DNA of 64,000 bases, from contig NZ_MWUM01000004.1 in NCBI RefSeq assembly GCF_002028455.1, forward strand, positions 186,001-250,000. The letters are read 5' to 3'. The notes under the pieces are model-generated. The model ran no database searches. It saw nothing but the letters and a program-made list of their open reading frames with translations, and was not told the origin of the DNA. This document shows positions 46,249-56,144 of this stretch, piece after piece (position 1 is the stretch's first letter; every line of letters begins with the position of its first letter). The translations under genes and the position numbers were made by a program. This stretch comes from Zoogloea sp. LCSB751 (GTDB lineage: Bacteria > Pseudomonadota > Gammaproteobacteria > Burkholderiales > Rhodocyclaceae).

Positions 46249-48795
46249 TCAGGAGCCGGGCTCCTGCACAGGAAGATGAAAGGTGAAGGTCGAACCTGCG
46301 CCGACCCTCGACGTCACGGACAAGCCACCGCCCAGAAGATGGGCCAGCTCCCGCGCGAGGGCCAGGCCAAGGCCCGATCCGCCGTGATCGCGGGTCACGA
46401 AATGGTCGAGTTGCCGGAACCTCTCGAAGACGAGTTCCAGCGCTTCGGGCGGAATACCGCGACCGGTATCGAAGACGGCAAAGGCGAGCTGGGCACCCTC
46501 CCGACTGACCCGCAGACCGATTTTGCCATTTTCGGTGAACTTCACCGCATTGTTCAATAGATTGTTCAGGATCTGGCGAACCCGCAGCGCGTCGGTATGG
46601 ACCGTCGCGGGCAGATCGGCGGCCAACTCCAGCTCCACCTCCAGCCCCTTCGCCCGCGCGTGGGCCCGGTGTGCGCCGACCAACTCGCTGGCGAGACGTG
46701 CCACATCCACATCCAGGGGCTTGAGCTCGATCCCGCCGGCCTCGATCTTGGCCAGATCCAGGATGTCGTTGACGATGTTGAGCAGATGCTCGCCCGAACT
46801 GTGGATGGTGGCCGCAAACTCCCGCTGATCGGGCTCCGTCAATTCCAGACGCAGCAACTCGGAATAGCCGAGGATGCCGTTCAGCGGCGTGCGCAGCTCG
46901 TGGGACATGCTGGCAAGGAATTCCGATTTCAGCCGATACGCCTCCTCCGCCTTGCTGCGCGCCTCTTCCGAGCGCTGGAAGGACTCCTGCACCGTGTCGG
47001 CCATGCGGTTGAAGGAGCGGGCCAACTGCCCCATTTCGTCATCCGAATGCACCTCCAGCCGATGGGACATCTCACCGGTCTCGAAACGGCCGAGCCCCTG
47101 GATCATGTCGGTGATGCGCCGGGTGATGAACTGGGCCATCCAGATCGCCACCACGATCACCAAGCCTCCCATCATCAGGGTAGACAGGCCCAGGGCCGTC
47201 GCCGTTTCGGCCAGGTTTCGCCCGATGGATTCGAGCAGTCCCTGGCGCCGGGCCTGAAAGTCCCGGTCCCGCTCGGCAATGGTCGCGCCGATGCGCTTGG
47301 CCGACTCGGTGGCCGCGCGGTGGAAGTCATCCACGTTGGCACCAATGGTCACAAAACCGAAGCCCTGCGGCGTCCGGCCGTACTGGCCGGTGTAATAGGG
47401 GATGGCGGCGGCGGTCGTGAGCTTCCAAAGCCCTGAGAAGAAGATCTCGAAAGAGCCTGAGCCCCCCTTTTCCGTCAGTTGGTTCCACCCCGTGCACTGG
47501 GGGGAAAAATTCAGATAGCGACAGTCCAGCGCCACCGTGCCGGCCTTGATCTGCGCCGCAGCCGGTTTCTTCTTCAAGGACTGTCCGTCGAAAGGCTTCA
47601 CCCCGGCCAGAAAATCCTGGGCCGACTTGCCGGATGCCTGCCAGGCCTCGTACAGGGATTGGTCCAGCCAGGACACCACCGGCTTTCCAGTGGCGGGATC
47701 GTAGCCGGGGATGAAGTAGTCCCGTGGATGGGAAATCGCCCGGCTCTTGTGATCCCACATGAAGGCGTAATTGCCGACGATGGCATCGCCGATCTGTGTG
47801 TAGCGGCGATCCGTAGGGCTGAGCCGGTCGGTGAACTGGCGGATATGGTCATGGTCGAGCGCCAGCGTCACATACCCCGTCACCTTGCCCCCCTTCAGCA
47901 CCGGCATCGCCCAGCGCACGATGGCGCGGAAGCGCTTGCCGACCGGGTTTTCCGTACCCGCATAAGCAGACTCCTCCGGTCTGAAATCGACACCGGCCTT
48001 GCGCGCGCTTTCCGGAAGGTATACGCCGATCACCCGGCTGCCCACGTAGGCGCCGATCACCTCGGAAACGTAGATCTCACCCGGCTTCAAGCGTTTGAGC
48101 TCTGGCCAGTAGCGCTCGGCCTTGAGGAAGGTGCCCTCGGGTCGGCTCACGTCCCGCAGACCGGGCTGGGTCAGCGGCCCCGTCGTGACCTTGACGCGCT
48201 CCCGTCCCTGAGTGTCGACAAAACTCATTTCGACGAACAGCGGGCGCCGCTCGGGAACGCCGAGCAATTCGGGCGGCCGCGCGCTGAAGGCCTTGGCGTT
48301 GTCGCCAAGAGCCTGACGCGGATCGGCCGCCAGCCTGGCATCAGCCGTTTCGGGCTCGACGGGCTCCCAGCGCTTCTGGTCCGCGGAAAGCTGCCAACGG
48401 CCATGCCCATAAAGCGTGCGACTGCGGTGGGCCAGGAAACGGCGGTAGGCCTCAGCATCGGGGGTCAGCTCGGCTGCCTGGCGCACGTCGGAATCCCGGT
48501 CATAGAGGAAAGCCGCCACCGCCCGGGCCGTGTCGGTGGTCAGCCGCTCCATGCCCTCCCGGGCCCGATCGTCGAGGGCTTTGATGGCATCGCCGGTGGC
48601 CGCATCGCCCACCTGCTTGACGGTCGCCAGCATGGCTTCCGCCATGGCTTCCGCCTGGCCGCTGACGCTCTGGCCAAGCTTCTGGGCCATGCTCCATGCG
48701 AGCAGGGCCAGCAGTACCAATGGAACCACCTTGATGACCACGAAGATCGCGATCAATTTGGCGCGGATCCCCTTCATCCACGTTCCGAGCGCCAT
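46249..48795 (-). CDS. Membrane histidine kinase with large periplasmic sensor and HAMP
   Basis: An 848-residue kinase. TM1 is at about 12-40, a long periplasmic Cache-like region (about 45-540) follows, then TM2, HAMP (about 560-620), H-box SMSHELRTPLNG, and the ATPase domain with NLLNNAVKFT, DTGRGI and GGSGLGLALARE. The ATG at 48795 follows GGGGAGG. It precedes the receiver gene by 7 bp. The periplasmic domain is large and its ligand is unknown. Confidence 0.9.
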   Translation of the reverse strand: MALGTWMKGIRAKLIAIFVVIKVVPLVLLALLAWSMAQKLGQSVSGQAEAMAEAMLATVKQVGDAATGDAIKALDDRAREGMERLTTDTARAVAAFLYDRDSDVRQAAELTPDAEAYRRFLAHRSRTLYGHGRWQLSADQKRWEPVEPETADARLAADPRQALGDNAKAFSARPPELLGVPERRPLFVEMSFVDTQGRERVKVTTGPLTQPGLRDVSRPEGTFLKAERYWPELKRLKPGEIYVSEVIGAYVGSRVIGVYLPESARKAGVDFRPEESAYAGTENPVGKRFRAIVRWAMPVLKGGKVTGYVTLALDHDHIRQFTDRLSPTDRRYTQIGDAIVGNYAFMWDHKSRAISHPRDYFIPGYDPATGKPVVSWLDQSLYEAWQASGKSAQDFLAGVKPFDGQSLKKKPAAAQIKAGTVALDCRYLNFSPQCTGWNQLTEKGGSGSFEIFFSGLWKLTTAAAIPYYTGQYGRTPQGFGFVTIGANVDDFHRAATESAKRIGATIAERDRDFQARRQGLLESIGRNLAETATALGLSTLMMGGLVIVVAIWMAQFITRRITDMIQGLGRFETGEMSHRLEVHSDDEMGQLARSFNRMADTVQESFQRSEEARSKAEEAYRLKSEFLASMSHELRTPLNGILGYSELLRLELTEPDQREFAATIHSSGEHLLNIVNDILDLAKIEAGGIELKPLDVDVARLASELVGAHRAHARAKGLEVELELAADLPATVHTDALRVRQILNNLLNNAVKFTENGKIGLRVSREGAQLAFAVFDTGRGIPPEALELVFERFRQLDHFVTRDHGGSGLGLALARELAHLLGGGLSVTSRVGAGSTFTFHLPVQEPGS

Positions 48796-48991
48796 GCCCC
48801 TCCCCACTGCCGACGCGTCATTGCAGGACCGCCGGCCACCCCGTTATCAATCGGATATTTTTTTGATACTCCGGGCTTATCGGCCCGTACCCGGAAATCT
48901 CAAGCGCGAAGACCTCGGGCCGGCCATCTTGCCGCAGAGACGGAATCCCGCCGAGAATATCCGGCCCCGTTCATGAACTTTTCCCCCGCTC

Positions 48992-49375
48992 ATGCCTTCC
49001 TGCCCTTGCGGCTCTCCGGCCGACCATGCCGCATGCTGCGGCCCCTACATCGCGGGCCGCTCTGCCGCTCCCACCGCCGAAGCGCTGATGCGTTCCCGCT
49101 ACACCGCCTTCACGCTCGGCGACGAGGCCTACCTGCGCGCCACCTGGCATCCGGATTTCCTGCCCCCCGACCTGCATCTGGCCGACGACCCTCCCACCAA
49201 ATGGCTGGGGCTGGAGGTGAAGCGTCACGAACAACAGGATGCGGAGCACGCCATCGTCGAATTCGTGGCGCGTTACAAGATCGGCGGACGGGCCCACCGC
49301 CTGCATGAGACCAGCCGCTTCGTGCGCATCGACGGACGCTGGCTGTATACGGACGGCGACATCCATCCACGCTGA
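48992..49375 (+). CDS. YchJ-like protein (SEC-C zinc motif plus NTF2-like domain)
   Basis: A 127-residue protein. The N-terminal SEC-C cluster is CPCGSPADHAACCGPYI (Cys-x-Cys...Cys-Cys), and the remainder (MRSRYTAFTLGDEAYLRATW onward) is the NTF2-like YchJ domain. Function is unknown. Its neighbours on the other strand also carry metal-binding cysteine clusters. Confidence 0.88.
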   Translation: MPSCPCGSPADHAACCGPYIAGRSAAPTAEALMRSRYTAFTLGDEAYLRATWHPDFLPPDLHLADDPPTKWLGLEVKRHEQQDAEHAIVEFVARYKIGGRAHRLHETSRFVRIDGRWLYTDGDIHPR

Positions 49376-49511
49376 AATCGGCACTGAGAATGAAAAACGC
49401 CCCTGCGCGCCGGGGCCCTGGATTCATATCGCGCCGAGGTCCGCAACACTGACGGAATAAGACCATCGTCAGTCCAAAACGACCATCCCTCCATTCCGCG
49501 GGCACAAACAA

Positions 49512-49538
49512 CAAAGGGGCGATACGCTCGCCCCTTTG
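49512..49538. terminator. Bidirectional hairpin terminator candidate
   Basis: A perfect 11-bp stem, CAAAGGGGCGA (49512-49522) with TCGCCCCTTTG (49528-49538) around a 5-base loop, lies between the convergent YchJ-like and S4 genes. The T tracts are weak on both sides. Confidence 0.65.
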
Positions 49539-49559
49539 CCAGACCGGAAATCCCGGTTT

Positions 49560-49793
49560 TTACACGGCTGCTACGACATCCGCGGCAATCAGCTCGATGG
49601 TTTCGCCGGCAAAATCCACACGCTGGCCTGGTCGTAGCTTGGCCCGCTTGCGGTTCTCGATATCCCCGTCAACGAACACGTCGCCGTCCGCCACGCGCTG
49701 CTTGGCCTCGCCACCGGAACCGCACAGGCCCACGGCCTTCAGGAGCTGGTCGAGCTGGATGAATTCGCCTTCGACGGAGAAACGAATGGTCAT
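49560..49793 (-). CDS. RNA-binding S4 domain protein, YbcJ-like
   Basis: A 77-residue single S4 domain: FIQLDQLLKAVGLCGSGGEA, then KQRVADGDVFVDGDIENRKR and KLRPGQRVDFAGETIEL. This matches the YbcJ/YaaA-type small S4 proteins, thought to bind structured RNA such as rRNA. The ATG at 49793 gives the family length. Confidence 0.9.
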   Translation of the reverse strand: MTIRFSVEGEFIQLDQLLKAVGLCGSGGEAKQRVADGDVFVDGDIENRKRAKLRPGQRVDFAGETIELIAADVVAAV

Positions 49794-49889
49794 GGTGACA
49801 CCCCTTGCGTGTGTTAAGGAAATGTTGCTGTCGACAAGGATTGTGTCAGAGCCCGATCGCGCCGCCAAGCGGCTTGAGCAAGCCCGGGC

Positions 49890-50222
49890 TCACTCGCCGA
49901 GCGGCGCCATTCCATGCCGCCGGCGGGCCCGCGCACAGCCTTCCTCTCCGATGTTCAGCGCCGCGTAGGGCGAGAAATCCCGGCACGGGCCGGGGCGCTT
50001 TTCGTAGATCGTGCACTTCACCTCGCGCCCCACCTCGCCAGCCAACGCGATGCAGCGCGGCTCCGCTTCATCGGTGCCGCGCATGCGCACCAGCGTCGCG
50101 GTGAGCGGCACCGTCAGCGCCACCGGCACGCAGCCGCCGGGCGTGGTTTCCAGATCGGCGATATGGAAATCCACCCGGAAGCTGGCGCAGCAGGCGCCGC
50201 AGCTCAGGCAGGGATCAGCCAC
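49890..50222 (-). CDS. YkgJ family cysteine cluster protein
   Basis: A 110-residue protein with the Fe/Zn-cluster pattern CLSCGACCASF at the start and CTIYEKRPGPCRDFSPY in the second half. The family is predicted to bind zinc or an iron-sulfur cluster; function unknown. It starts 3 bp after the stop of the SEC-C gene, so it belongs to the trmB-like/SEC-C transcript. Confidence 0.9.
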   Translation of the reverse strand: MADPCLSCGACCASFRVDFHIADLETTPGGCVPVALTVPLTATLVRMRGTDEAEPRCIALAGEVGREVKCTIYEKRPGPCRDFSPYAALNIGEEGCARARRRHGMAPLGE

Positions 50223-50225
50223 GGC

Positions 50226-50939
50226 TCAGTTCGCTCCGCAGCACTTCTTGTATTTCTTGCCGCTGCCGCAGGGACAGGGTTCGTTGCGGCCCGGACCGCT
50301 CTTCGCAGCGCCCATCGCTGCACTCACAGCCACAGGCTGCGGCGCCGGCAGGCCGAGCGCACGCCAGTTCTGGTAAAGATGCTGGACCGCAAAGCCCTTC
50401 TCTTCCAGTTCGGCCAGTTGTGTCTCCACATCGGCCGGCACAGCCACCTCTTCCTCGTCCCCAAGAATAGTCTCCAGCAGCGCCTCGGCGATGGACGTAT
50501 CGCCCACCTTGTCCGGCCACTCGGACGGCCACATTTCGAAGCCCTGCTCGAAGCCGTTGCTCCATTCCTCGCCGATGGCGGGGTCGTCGTCGCCCCCCTG
50601 GGCGTAGCAGAACGGCTGCCAGCCTTCGGCCTCGCCGTCCTCGTCACCCTCTTCATCGCCGATCATCTCGATCAGGTCGTTGTAGTAGCGCAGCACCAGC
50701 TCGATGGCCTTCTGCAAGGATGCGCCGGAGCCGAAGCCCACCTCACCCTCATCAGCGGTCCACACCGCCGGCAGCCAGTCCTCCACGGGGATGGGCAGCG
50801 GCGAGGCGACGATGGCGGCCAGGTAGCCGTCGAGCATCTCCATGTTCATGCAGTCGGCCGGCACTTCGTCCGACACCAGCAGTTCTTCAAGCTGCTCGAG
50901 TTCTTCTTCGGTCAGCGGGATGGATTGAGCGGTGGTCAT
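50226..50939 (-). CDS. UPF0149/YecA family protein with C-terminal SEC-C motif
   Basis: A 237-residue acidic protein. Residues about 1-190 match the UPF0149/YgfB-YecA domain (MLDGYLAAIVASPLPIPVED then WLP). A linker rich in Ala/Pro leads to the SecA-like zinc motif GRNEPCPCGSGKKYKKCCG at the C terminus. The start overlaps the TrmB-like gene by 4 bp. Function unknown; the zinc motif suggests contact with SecB or ribosomes, as in SecA. Confidence 0.88.
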   Translation of the reverse strand: MTTAQSIPLTEEELEQLEELLVSDEVPADCMNMEMLDGYLAAIVASPLPIPVEDWLPAVWTADEGEVGFGSGASLQKAIELVLRYYNDLIEMIGDEEGDEDGEAEGWQPFCYAQGGDDDPAIGEEWSNGFEQGFEMWPSEWPDKVGDTSIAEALLETILGDEEEVAVPADVETQLAELEEKGFAVQHLYQNWRALGLPAPQPVAVSAAMGAAKSGPGRNEPCPCGSGKKYKKCCGAN

Positions 50940-51631
50940 TGCGGGGTTTCCTCCACGGTCGGTTGGCGATCGAGCTCCACCACACACCGGTAAAGGGTCT
51001 GGCCGGAATCCCGGTACTTGCGTTCGAATGGGGTCAGCGGCGACGGCGCCTCGAAGGACTCCCATGGCAGCTGGCGGCCGATCAGCAGCCCCAGCGCAAT
51101 GGCGAATTCTTCCACATAAATGTTCCAGTTACTGCGGCACTCCAGCCGGCCGCCGAGGCGCGGCACGAAGGGAAAAACCGGGTGCGCATGCCAGCGCCGC
51201 GCCAGGTGGCCGATCTTCGGCCACGGGTTCGGATAAAGGATGTAATGGCGCGCCAGGCGGATGCCGGCATCCGCCATCAGGCGCCAGTAGTCCACCAGGT
51301 CGGCGCGCACGAAGATCATGTTCTTCGGCAGCAGCGCGTCCGGGTAGGGCTTCTTGCGGCTCAGGCGGTCTTCCGACTGGTCCACGCCGATCACCCAGTG
51401 ATCGGGAAAGGCCCGCGCCAGCTGGATGGTGCTGTGGCCCACGCCGCAGCCGGAATCGAGGATCAGCGGCGCCTTGCCGTCCCAACCGGCCAGGCTGGCC
51501 TCGAAGGCCGCCTTGTTGTGGTCGAGGACGGGTTTGCGGAACTCGCAGCTGGCGTGCTTGGCCACCCGCTCGACGAGATGTTCATGGACGCCCTGCTGGG
51601 CGCTCTCGGGAATCTTTGAATTAGCGTACAT
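50936..51631 (-). CDS. TrmB family tRNA (guanine-N7-)-methyltransferase-like protein
   Basis: A 231-residue SAM-dependent methyltransferase with LDSGCGVGHST (SAM loop) and the TrmB-type catalytic region YILYPNPWPKIGHLARRW. TrmB methylates G46 of tRNAs. The sequence after the catalytic motif diverges somewhat from classical TrmB, so a paralogous role is possible. It lies 9 bp after dusC, which also acts on tRNA. Confidence 0.82.
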   Translation of the reverse strand: MYANSKIPESAQQGVHEHLVERVAKHASCEFRKPVLDHNKAAFEASLAGWDGKAPLILDSGCGVGHSTIQLARAFPDHWVIGVDQSEDRLSRKKPYPDALLPKNMIFVRADLVDYWRLMADAGIRLARHYILYPNPWPKIGHLARRWHAHPVFPFVPRLGGRLECRSNWNIYVEEFAIALGLLIGRQLPWESFEAPSPLTPFERKYRDSGQTLYRCVVELDRQPTVEETPQ

Positions 51632-51640
51632 CGGTTTGGG

Positions 51641-52615
51641 TCAGGCGGCGGCCTGCAGCAGCGGCACGCCATGGCGGCGCAGGACGTGGTCGACGGCCCG
51701 GCACTCGGGCTGGGCGCGCAGGTCCTGATAAAGAAGTTCGGCGGCGGGGAAATTGCGCCGCAGCATGTTGATCCATTGTTTCAGGCGGCCCGGCGCGTGG
51801 CGCGCCTCGACCTTCAGCTGCACACGCTCCCAAAAGTCGCCGATGAGGTGCAGCAGCTCGCTCCACTCCGCATCCCGGTCGGCCGGCACTTCGGCACCGG
51901 CGGCAATGCGTCGGGCCAGGAAGGGATCGGACACCGCGCCGCGGCCGAGCATCACGTCGTCCGCGCCGCTCACCGAACGGCAGCGTCGCCAGTCGTCCTC
52001 GCTCCACACCTCGCCGTTGGCCACCACCGGCAGCTTGACCACGTCGCGGATGCGGGCGATCCATTCCCAGTGGGCCGGCGGACGGTAGCCGTCGCGCTTG
52101 GTGCGGGCATGCACCACCAGGCCTTCGGCACCGCCGGCTTCCAGCGCCCGGGCGCAATCCAGCGCGAGGGAGGTGTCCTCCACGCCGAGGCGCATCTTGG
52201 CGGTGAAGGGAATGTGCCGTGGCACCGCCCGGCGCACCGCGCCGGCGATACGGTACAGGCATTCCGGATCGGCCAGCAGCATGGCACCGCCGCCGTGGGA
52301 ATTGACGGTCTTGGCCGGGCAACCGAAGTTGAGATCGACGCCCGGCGGCGACAGCTCGCACAGACGGGCGGCGTTCTCGGCCAGCGCGGCCGGATCGCTG
52401 CCGAGCAGCTGGACCACCACCGGCGTGCCGCCGGAGGTGCGCCCGCCGTTATCGATCTCGGGGCTGATGCGGCGATAGGTGCGATGGGGCAGCAGGCTGC
52501 CGGAGGCCCGGACGAACTCCGTCACCGCGCCGTCGTAGCCGCCCACCTGGGTCAGCACGTCGCGCAGCAGGTAATCGGCCAGCCCCTCCATGGGCGCAAG
52601 CAACAGTCTTCCCAT
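51641..52615 (-). CDS. dusC: tRNA-dihydrouridine synthase C
   Basis: A 324-residue FMN enzyme of the DusC subgroup: N-terminal LLLAPMEGLADYLLRDVLT, the active cysteine Cys99 in NFGCPAKTVN, KMRLGVEDTS, HARTKRDGY and MLGRGAVSDP. DusC reduces U16 in tRNA. It is the first gene of the dusC-trmB-like-SEC-C-ykgJ series. Confidence 0.93.
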   Translation of the reverse strand: MGRLLLAPMEGLADYLLRDVLTQVGGYDGAVTEFVRASGSLLPHRTYRRISPEIDNGGRTSGGTPVVVQLLGSDPAALAENAARLCELSPPGVDLNFGCPAKTVNSHGGGAMLLADPECLYRIAGAVRRAVPRHIPFTAKMRLGVEDTSLALDCARALEAGGAEGLVVHARTKRDGYRPPAHWEWIARIRDVVKLPVVANGEVWSEDDWRRCRSVSGADDVMLGRGAVSDPFLARRIAAGAEVPADRDAEWSELLHLIGDFWERVQLKVEARHAPGRLKQWINMLRRNFPAAELLYQDLRAQPECRAVDHVLRRHGVPLLQAAA

Positions 52616-52725
52616 CTAATCCACACACACCGCTCACGGTCGAAGGGCGCGATTCTACGGCGAATCGGCAAGCAGATCCGAGGTTTTTCAAGCCCTTGCT
52701 GCGGAATAGGCGGCCCCCGTCGCAG

Positions 52726-53466
52726 TCAGTCTGCGGCGCCCTGCCCCACCGTTGTGGAACCGAGCCCCTGCGCCAGGTTGTGCTGCCGCGCCGCGTGCAG
52801 GTTGTGCAGCGTGATCTTGCGCACCTCGGCCTTGCTGGCCTCGATGTGGGAGCGCAGCAGGATGCTCGCCTGCGCCGCCTTGCGCTGAATCAGCAGGCGC
52901 AGCAACTGCGCGTGCTCGTCGTAGGTGGCCTGGATGCGCGCCGGGTTGGTGAAGTCCAGACGACGCACGATGCGGATCTTCTCGGTAACGTCCTGATGCA
53001 CGGCGGCCATTTCCCGGTTGCCGGTGGCCAGCACCAGGCCCTGGTGGAAGGCTTCGTCCAGCGCGGCGACGCGGTTGCCGTCGGTGAGGCGCTCCGCCGG
53101 GTCCACCAGCCACACCTCGGTCAACGCCGCCAGGTCCACGCTCTGCGGCGCCTCGCAGATGCGGCTCACCGCCGCTTCTTCAAGGACGACGCGCAGGTCG
53201 TAGAGCTGGTCCAGGCGCTCGAAGTCGATGCTGCGCACGGACCAGCCGCTGCGGAAATACACCTGCAGGAAGCCCTCCCGCTCCAGGCGGTACAGCGCGC
53301 CGCGCACCGGCGTGCGCGACACCCCGTAGCGCTCGGCCACCTGGGTCTCGGTGAAGCGGTCCCCCGGCAGCAGGTGGAAGGAAAAGATCTCGTCCTTCAG
53401 CTGCTGGTAGATCCGGTTGGCGAGGGCGTTTTCCTTGGGTCGGCTGGTATTGCTGGAGTTGCCCAT
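52726..53466 (-). CDS. GntR family regulator (FCD subfamily)
   Basis: A 246-residue regulator with an N-terminal GntR winged helix (ETQVAERYGVSRTPVRGALY, RLEREGFLQ) and an FCD ligand domain (LRVVLEEAAVSRI, DEAFHQGLVLATGN, DEHAQLLRLL with the metal-type Asp/His positions). It is the last gene of the biuret operon, 4 bp after the AtzH/HpxZ-like gene, and probably binds the 9-bp inverted repeat upstream of the allophanate hydrolase gene. Confidence 0.9.
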   Translation of the reverse strand: MGNSSNTSRPKENALANRIYQQLKDEIFSFHLLPGDRFTETQVAERYGVSRTPVRGALYRLEREGFLQVYFRSGWSVRSIDFERLDQLYDLRVVLEEAAVSRICEAPQSVDLAALTEVWLVDPAERLTDGNRVAALDEAFHQGLVLATGNREMAAVHQDVTEKIRIVRRLDFTNPARIQATYDEHAQLLRLLIQRKAAQASILLRSHIEASKAEVRKITLHNLHAARQHNLAQGLGSTTVGQGAAD

Positions 53467-53470
53467 GGGC

Positions 53471-53854
53471 TCAGGTCAGCATGCTCACGTGGGCCGAGAC
53501 GACCCGCCAGCCTTCCGGGAAGCGCACCCAGGTCTGGCTCTGGCGGCCGACCGGATCGCCGTCGCGCAGGAATTCCACGTCGGCGGTGGCGAAGTTCTCG
53601 TCGAAGGTGGTGATCACCAGGTTGCGCAGTTGTCGCGGCATGTTGGCGGGGGAAACGAAGTGCTCCCGGTACTTGCGGATGGCGTCGGCGCCGTAGTGGA
53701 TCTCGGCGATGCCGAAGCGCACCGTGAGCGGATTGTCCCAGAAAAGGGCGTTGAGCACTGCCACGTCGTTGGCGATCAGCGCGGCTTCGTAACGCTCGAA
53801 GACAGCGCCCAGTTCGGCGAGCACATGGGGAAGATTGATGGCGGGCGCGCTCAT
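53471..53854 (-). CDS. AtzH/HpxZ-like NTF2-fold protein (DUF3225)
   Basis: A 127-residue protein of the DUF3225 type: [20 protein letters not shown] and [19 protein letters not shown]. Relatives lie in cyanuric acid/biuret (AtzH) and ureide (HpxZ) loci next to amidases. It overlaps the isochorismatase gene by 4 bp (ATGA). A role in the biuret route is suggested by context only. Confidence 0.82.
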   Translation of the reverse strand: MSAPAINLPHVLAELGAVFERYEAALIANDVAVLNALFWDNPLTVRFGIAEIHYGADAIRKYREHFVSPANMPRQLRNLVITTFDENFATADVEFLRDGDPVGRQSQTWVRFPEGWRVVSAHVSMLT

Positions 53855-54531
53855 GGATTCGCTTTCGAGGGTTCGAGGGCGGCCGTCAGCGCGGCCAGCG
53901 GGGCGCTCCAGCCGACGATGCCGCCCTGGGCGACGATCATGTCGATGGCGGCGGCCTTGAAGGCTGGAAAGTAGCTCGCGGTGGCGTCCTCGACCAGCAG
54001 GCAGTCGTAGCCCCGGTCGTTGGCCTCGCGCATCGTCGTCTGCACGCAGACCTCGGTGGTCACGCCGGCGAACAGCAAGTGGGTGATCCCTTTAAGTCGC
54101 AGGATCTCGCCCAGCGCGGTCGCGTAGAAGGCGCCCTTCCCTGGCTTGTCGATGACGATCTCGCCGGGCAGCGGTGCAACGGCCGGAAGGATGTCGTTGC
54201 CCGGCTCGCCGGCCACCAGGATGCGCCCCATGGGCCCCGTGTCGCCGATGCGCAGCGCTGCGTCGCCCCGCCCCCGCTTGGCCGGCGGACAGTCGGAAAG
54301 GTCGGGCCGGTGCGCTTCGCGGGTATGGATCACGGCGATGCCGTGGCGGCGGCAGGTATCGAGCAACGCGGCCACCGTCGGAACGATCGCGGCCAGCCGC
54401 GACACGTCGTTGCCCAGGCTTTCGCCGAAGCCGCCCGGCTCGATGAAGTCGCGCTGCATGTCGATGACGATCAGCGCCGTGCTGGCCGGCAGGAAGGTGA
54501 AACCGTAAGGCTGTGCGTCGATATGGATCAT
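53851..54531 (-). CDS. Isochorismatase-fold amidohydrolase (second of two)
   Basis: A 226-residue cysteine hydrolase with the triad Asp24 (VIDMQRDF), Lys129 ([12 protein letters not shown]) and Cys162 (TEVCVQTTM). The start at 54531 is chosen because GAGGAG lies nine bases upstream; a closer ATG at 54540 has no room for a ribosome site. It resembles the biuret hydrolase encoded upstream but lacks several residues near the active site (e.g. the KRWRS segment is KRGRG). It may act on a related amide such as ureidoacrylate or another carboxylated biuret product. Confidence 0.85.
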   Translation of the reverse strand: MIHIDAQPYGFTFLPASTALIVIDMQRDFIEPGGFGESLGNDVSRLAAIVPTVAALLDTCRRHGIAVIHTREAHRPDLSDCPPAKRGRGDAALRIGDTGPMGRILVAGEPGNDILPAVAPLPGEIVIDKPGKGAFYATALGEILRLKGITHLLFAGVTTEVCVQTTMREANDRGYDCLLVEDATASYFPAFKAAAIDMIVAQGGIVGWSAPLAALTAALEPSKANP

Positions 54532-54544
54532 GGCGCTCATCTCC

Positions 54545-56140
54545 TCAATGGCCCGTTCCATGCCCGGCGCCGCCCGCCATGTGGCGGCCGATCTCCGCCA
54601 CATCCACGTAACCGGCCAGCACCTGGTGGGCGATGCGCCCTTCCGACATCACCAGGATGCGGTCGGACAGTTCCAGCAGCTCGTCCAGATCTTCGCTGAC
54701 CAGCAGGATCGCCGCGCCGTCGTTGCGGGCCTGATCGAGCCGGCGGTGGATCGCCTCGGTGGCGGCGAAGTCCAGCCCGAACACCGGGTTGGCGACGATC
54801 AGCAGGCGCACCGCGCCGGACAGCTCGCGGGCCAGCACGGCCCGCTGGACGTTGCCGCCGGACAGGTTCTCGATGGCCGCCGACGGGTCCGGTGGACGCA
54901 CGCCGAAGGCCTCGATCCATTCCTTCGCCCGGCGCGTCAGCGCGCCGCGGCGCAGGAAGCGCAGGCTGAGCCAGCCGCCGGAGAACGGCGCGATGTCGAA
55001 ATCCCGCAACCCCATGTTCTCCGCCACGCTCATGGTGGGAACGCAGGCATTGCGCAGGGGCTCCTCGGGCAGGCTGAAGACACCGTGGCGGCGCAGCTCG
55101 GCCCGCGTCGCGCCGTAGGTTTCGCCATCCACCCGCAGCGCCCCGCCGCGCGCGCTGCGCTGGCCGAGCAGCACCTCGATCAGCTCCTTCTGCCCGTTGC
55201 CGGCCACCCCGGCGATGCCGACGATCTCGCCGGCGCGCACCACCAGGTCCAGTTCGCGCACCGCCGGCATGCCTCGATCGTTGTCGGCGCACAGGCGGTC
55301 CACCGCCAGGCGGATTTCTCCCGTCTTGCGCTCCGGATCGGCGGCCCGCCGCCGCGGCGCAGTGGCAACGAAAACCGCGCTGCCGACCATCATCTCGGCC
55401 ATGTCCTGGGTCGTCAGCTCCCCGACCTTGCCGCTCCCCGCCAGCTTGCCGCGCCGCAGCACCGTGACGCTGTCGCCGTAGGCGCTCACCTCGCGGAACT
55501 TGTGGGTGATCATCATCACCGTCAGGCGGCCGTCCCGCGTCATGCCGTGCAGCAGACCGAGCACCTCGTCGGCCTCGGCTGGGGTCAACACCGAGGTCGG
55601 CTCGTCGAGGATCAGCAGGCGCTGGCCCAGGTAGAGCTGCTTGAGGATCTCCAGCTTCTGCTTCTCGCCGGCGGCCAGGTCGGCCACCCGCGCGTTAAGG
55701 TCGAGGCGGAACGGCGTGCTGGCCAGAAAGGCCGCCAGCGCTGCCTTCTCCCGCCGCCAGTCGATACGCAATGGCAGATCGCCGCGGGCCAGCAGCAGGT
55801 TCTCGGCCACCGTCATGCCCGGCGCCAGCGTGAAGTGCTGGTAGACCATGCCGATGCGCAGGCGCTGGGCGTCCCGCGGGCTGCGGATGGCCTGCTCACG
55901 GCCATCCACCAGGAAACTGCCCTCCTCCGGCGGGTGGTAGCCGACCAGGCATTTCACCAGCGTGCTCTTGCCGGCGCCGTTCTCGCCGAGCAAGCAGTGG
56001 AAGCTGCCGGCCTCCACCTTGAGGGACACCTCGTCGAGGGCCGTCAGCGCGCCGAAGCGCTTGGTGACCCGGTAGGCCTCGACGGCCGCACCGCGGTCCT
56101 GCACATCGGCTGCCAGCAGCGTATGGGTGAGCGCGTCCAT
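54545..56140 (-). CDS. Twin ABC ATPase of a BMP/nucleoside-type importer
   Basis: A 531-residue protein with two ATPase domains. The first has Walker [11 protein letters not shown] and signature [12 protein letters not shown]; the second has [10 protein letters not shown] and [11 protein letters not shown] with an atypical Walker B ([10 protein letters not shown]). This matches the RbsA/NupO-type ATPase that serves importers with BmpA-like binding proteins. It lies just before the biuret hydrolase gene and its two permeases, which are on the same transcript. Confidence 0.92.
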   Translation of the reverse strand: MDALTHTLLAADVQDRGAAVEAYRVTKRFGALTALDEVSLKVEAGSFHCLLGENGAGKSTLVKCLVGYHPPEEGSFLVDGREQAIRSPRDAQRLRIGMVYQHFTLAPGMTVAENLLLARGDLPLRIDWRREKAALAAFLASTPFRLDLNARVADLAAGEKQKLEILKQLYLGQRLLILDEPTSVLTPAEADEVLGLLHGMTRDGRLTVMMITHKFREVSAYGDSVTVLRRGKLAGSGKVGELTTQDMAEMMVGSAVFVATAPRRRAADPERKTGEIRLAVDRLCADNDRGMPAVRELDLVVRAGEIVGIAGVAGNGQKELIEVLLGQRSARGGALRVDGETYGATRAELRRHGVFSLPEEPLRNACVPTMSVAENMGLRDFDIAPFSGGWLSLRFLRRGALTRRAKEWIEAFGVRPPDPSAAIENLSGGNVQRAVLARELSGAVRLLIVANPVFGLDFAATEAIHRRLDQARNDGAAILLVSEDLDELLELSDRILVMSEGRIAHQVLAGYVDVAEIGRHMAGGAGHGTGH

Positions 56141-56144
56141 GGCC

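Noticed and set aside
48844..48868. TATCAA...TTGATA inverted repeat upstream of the large histidine kinase, resembling an FNR site
   Set aside because: The halves are in the reverse order for FNR (TTGAT...ATCAA) and the spacing is too wide.
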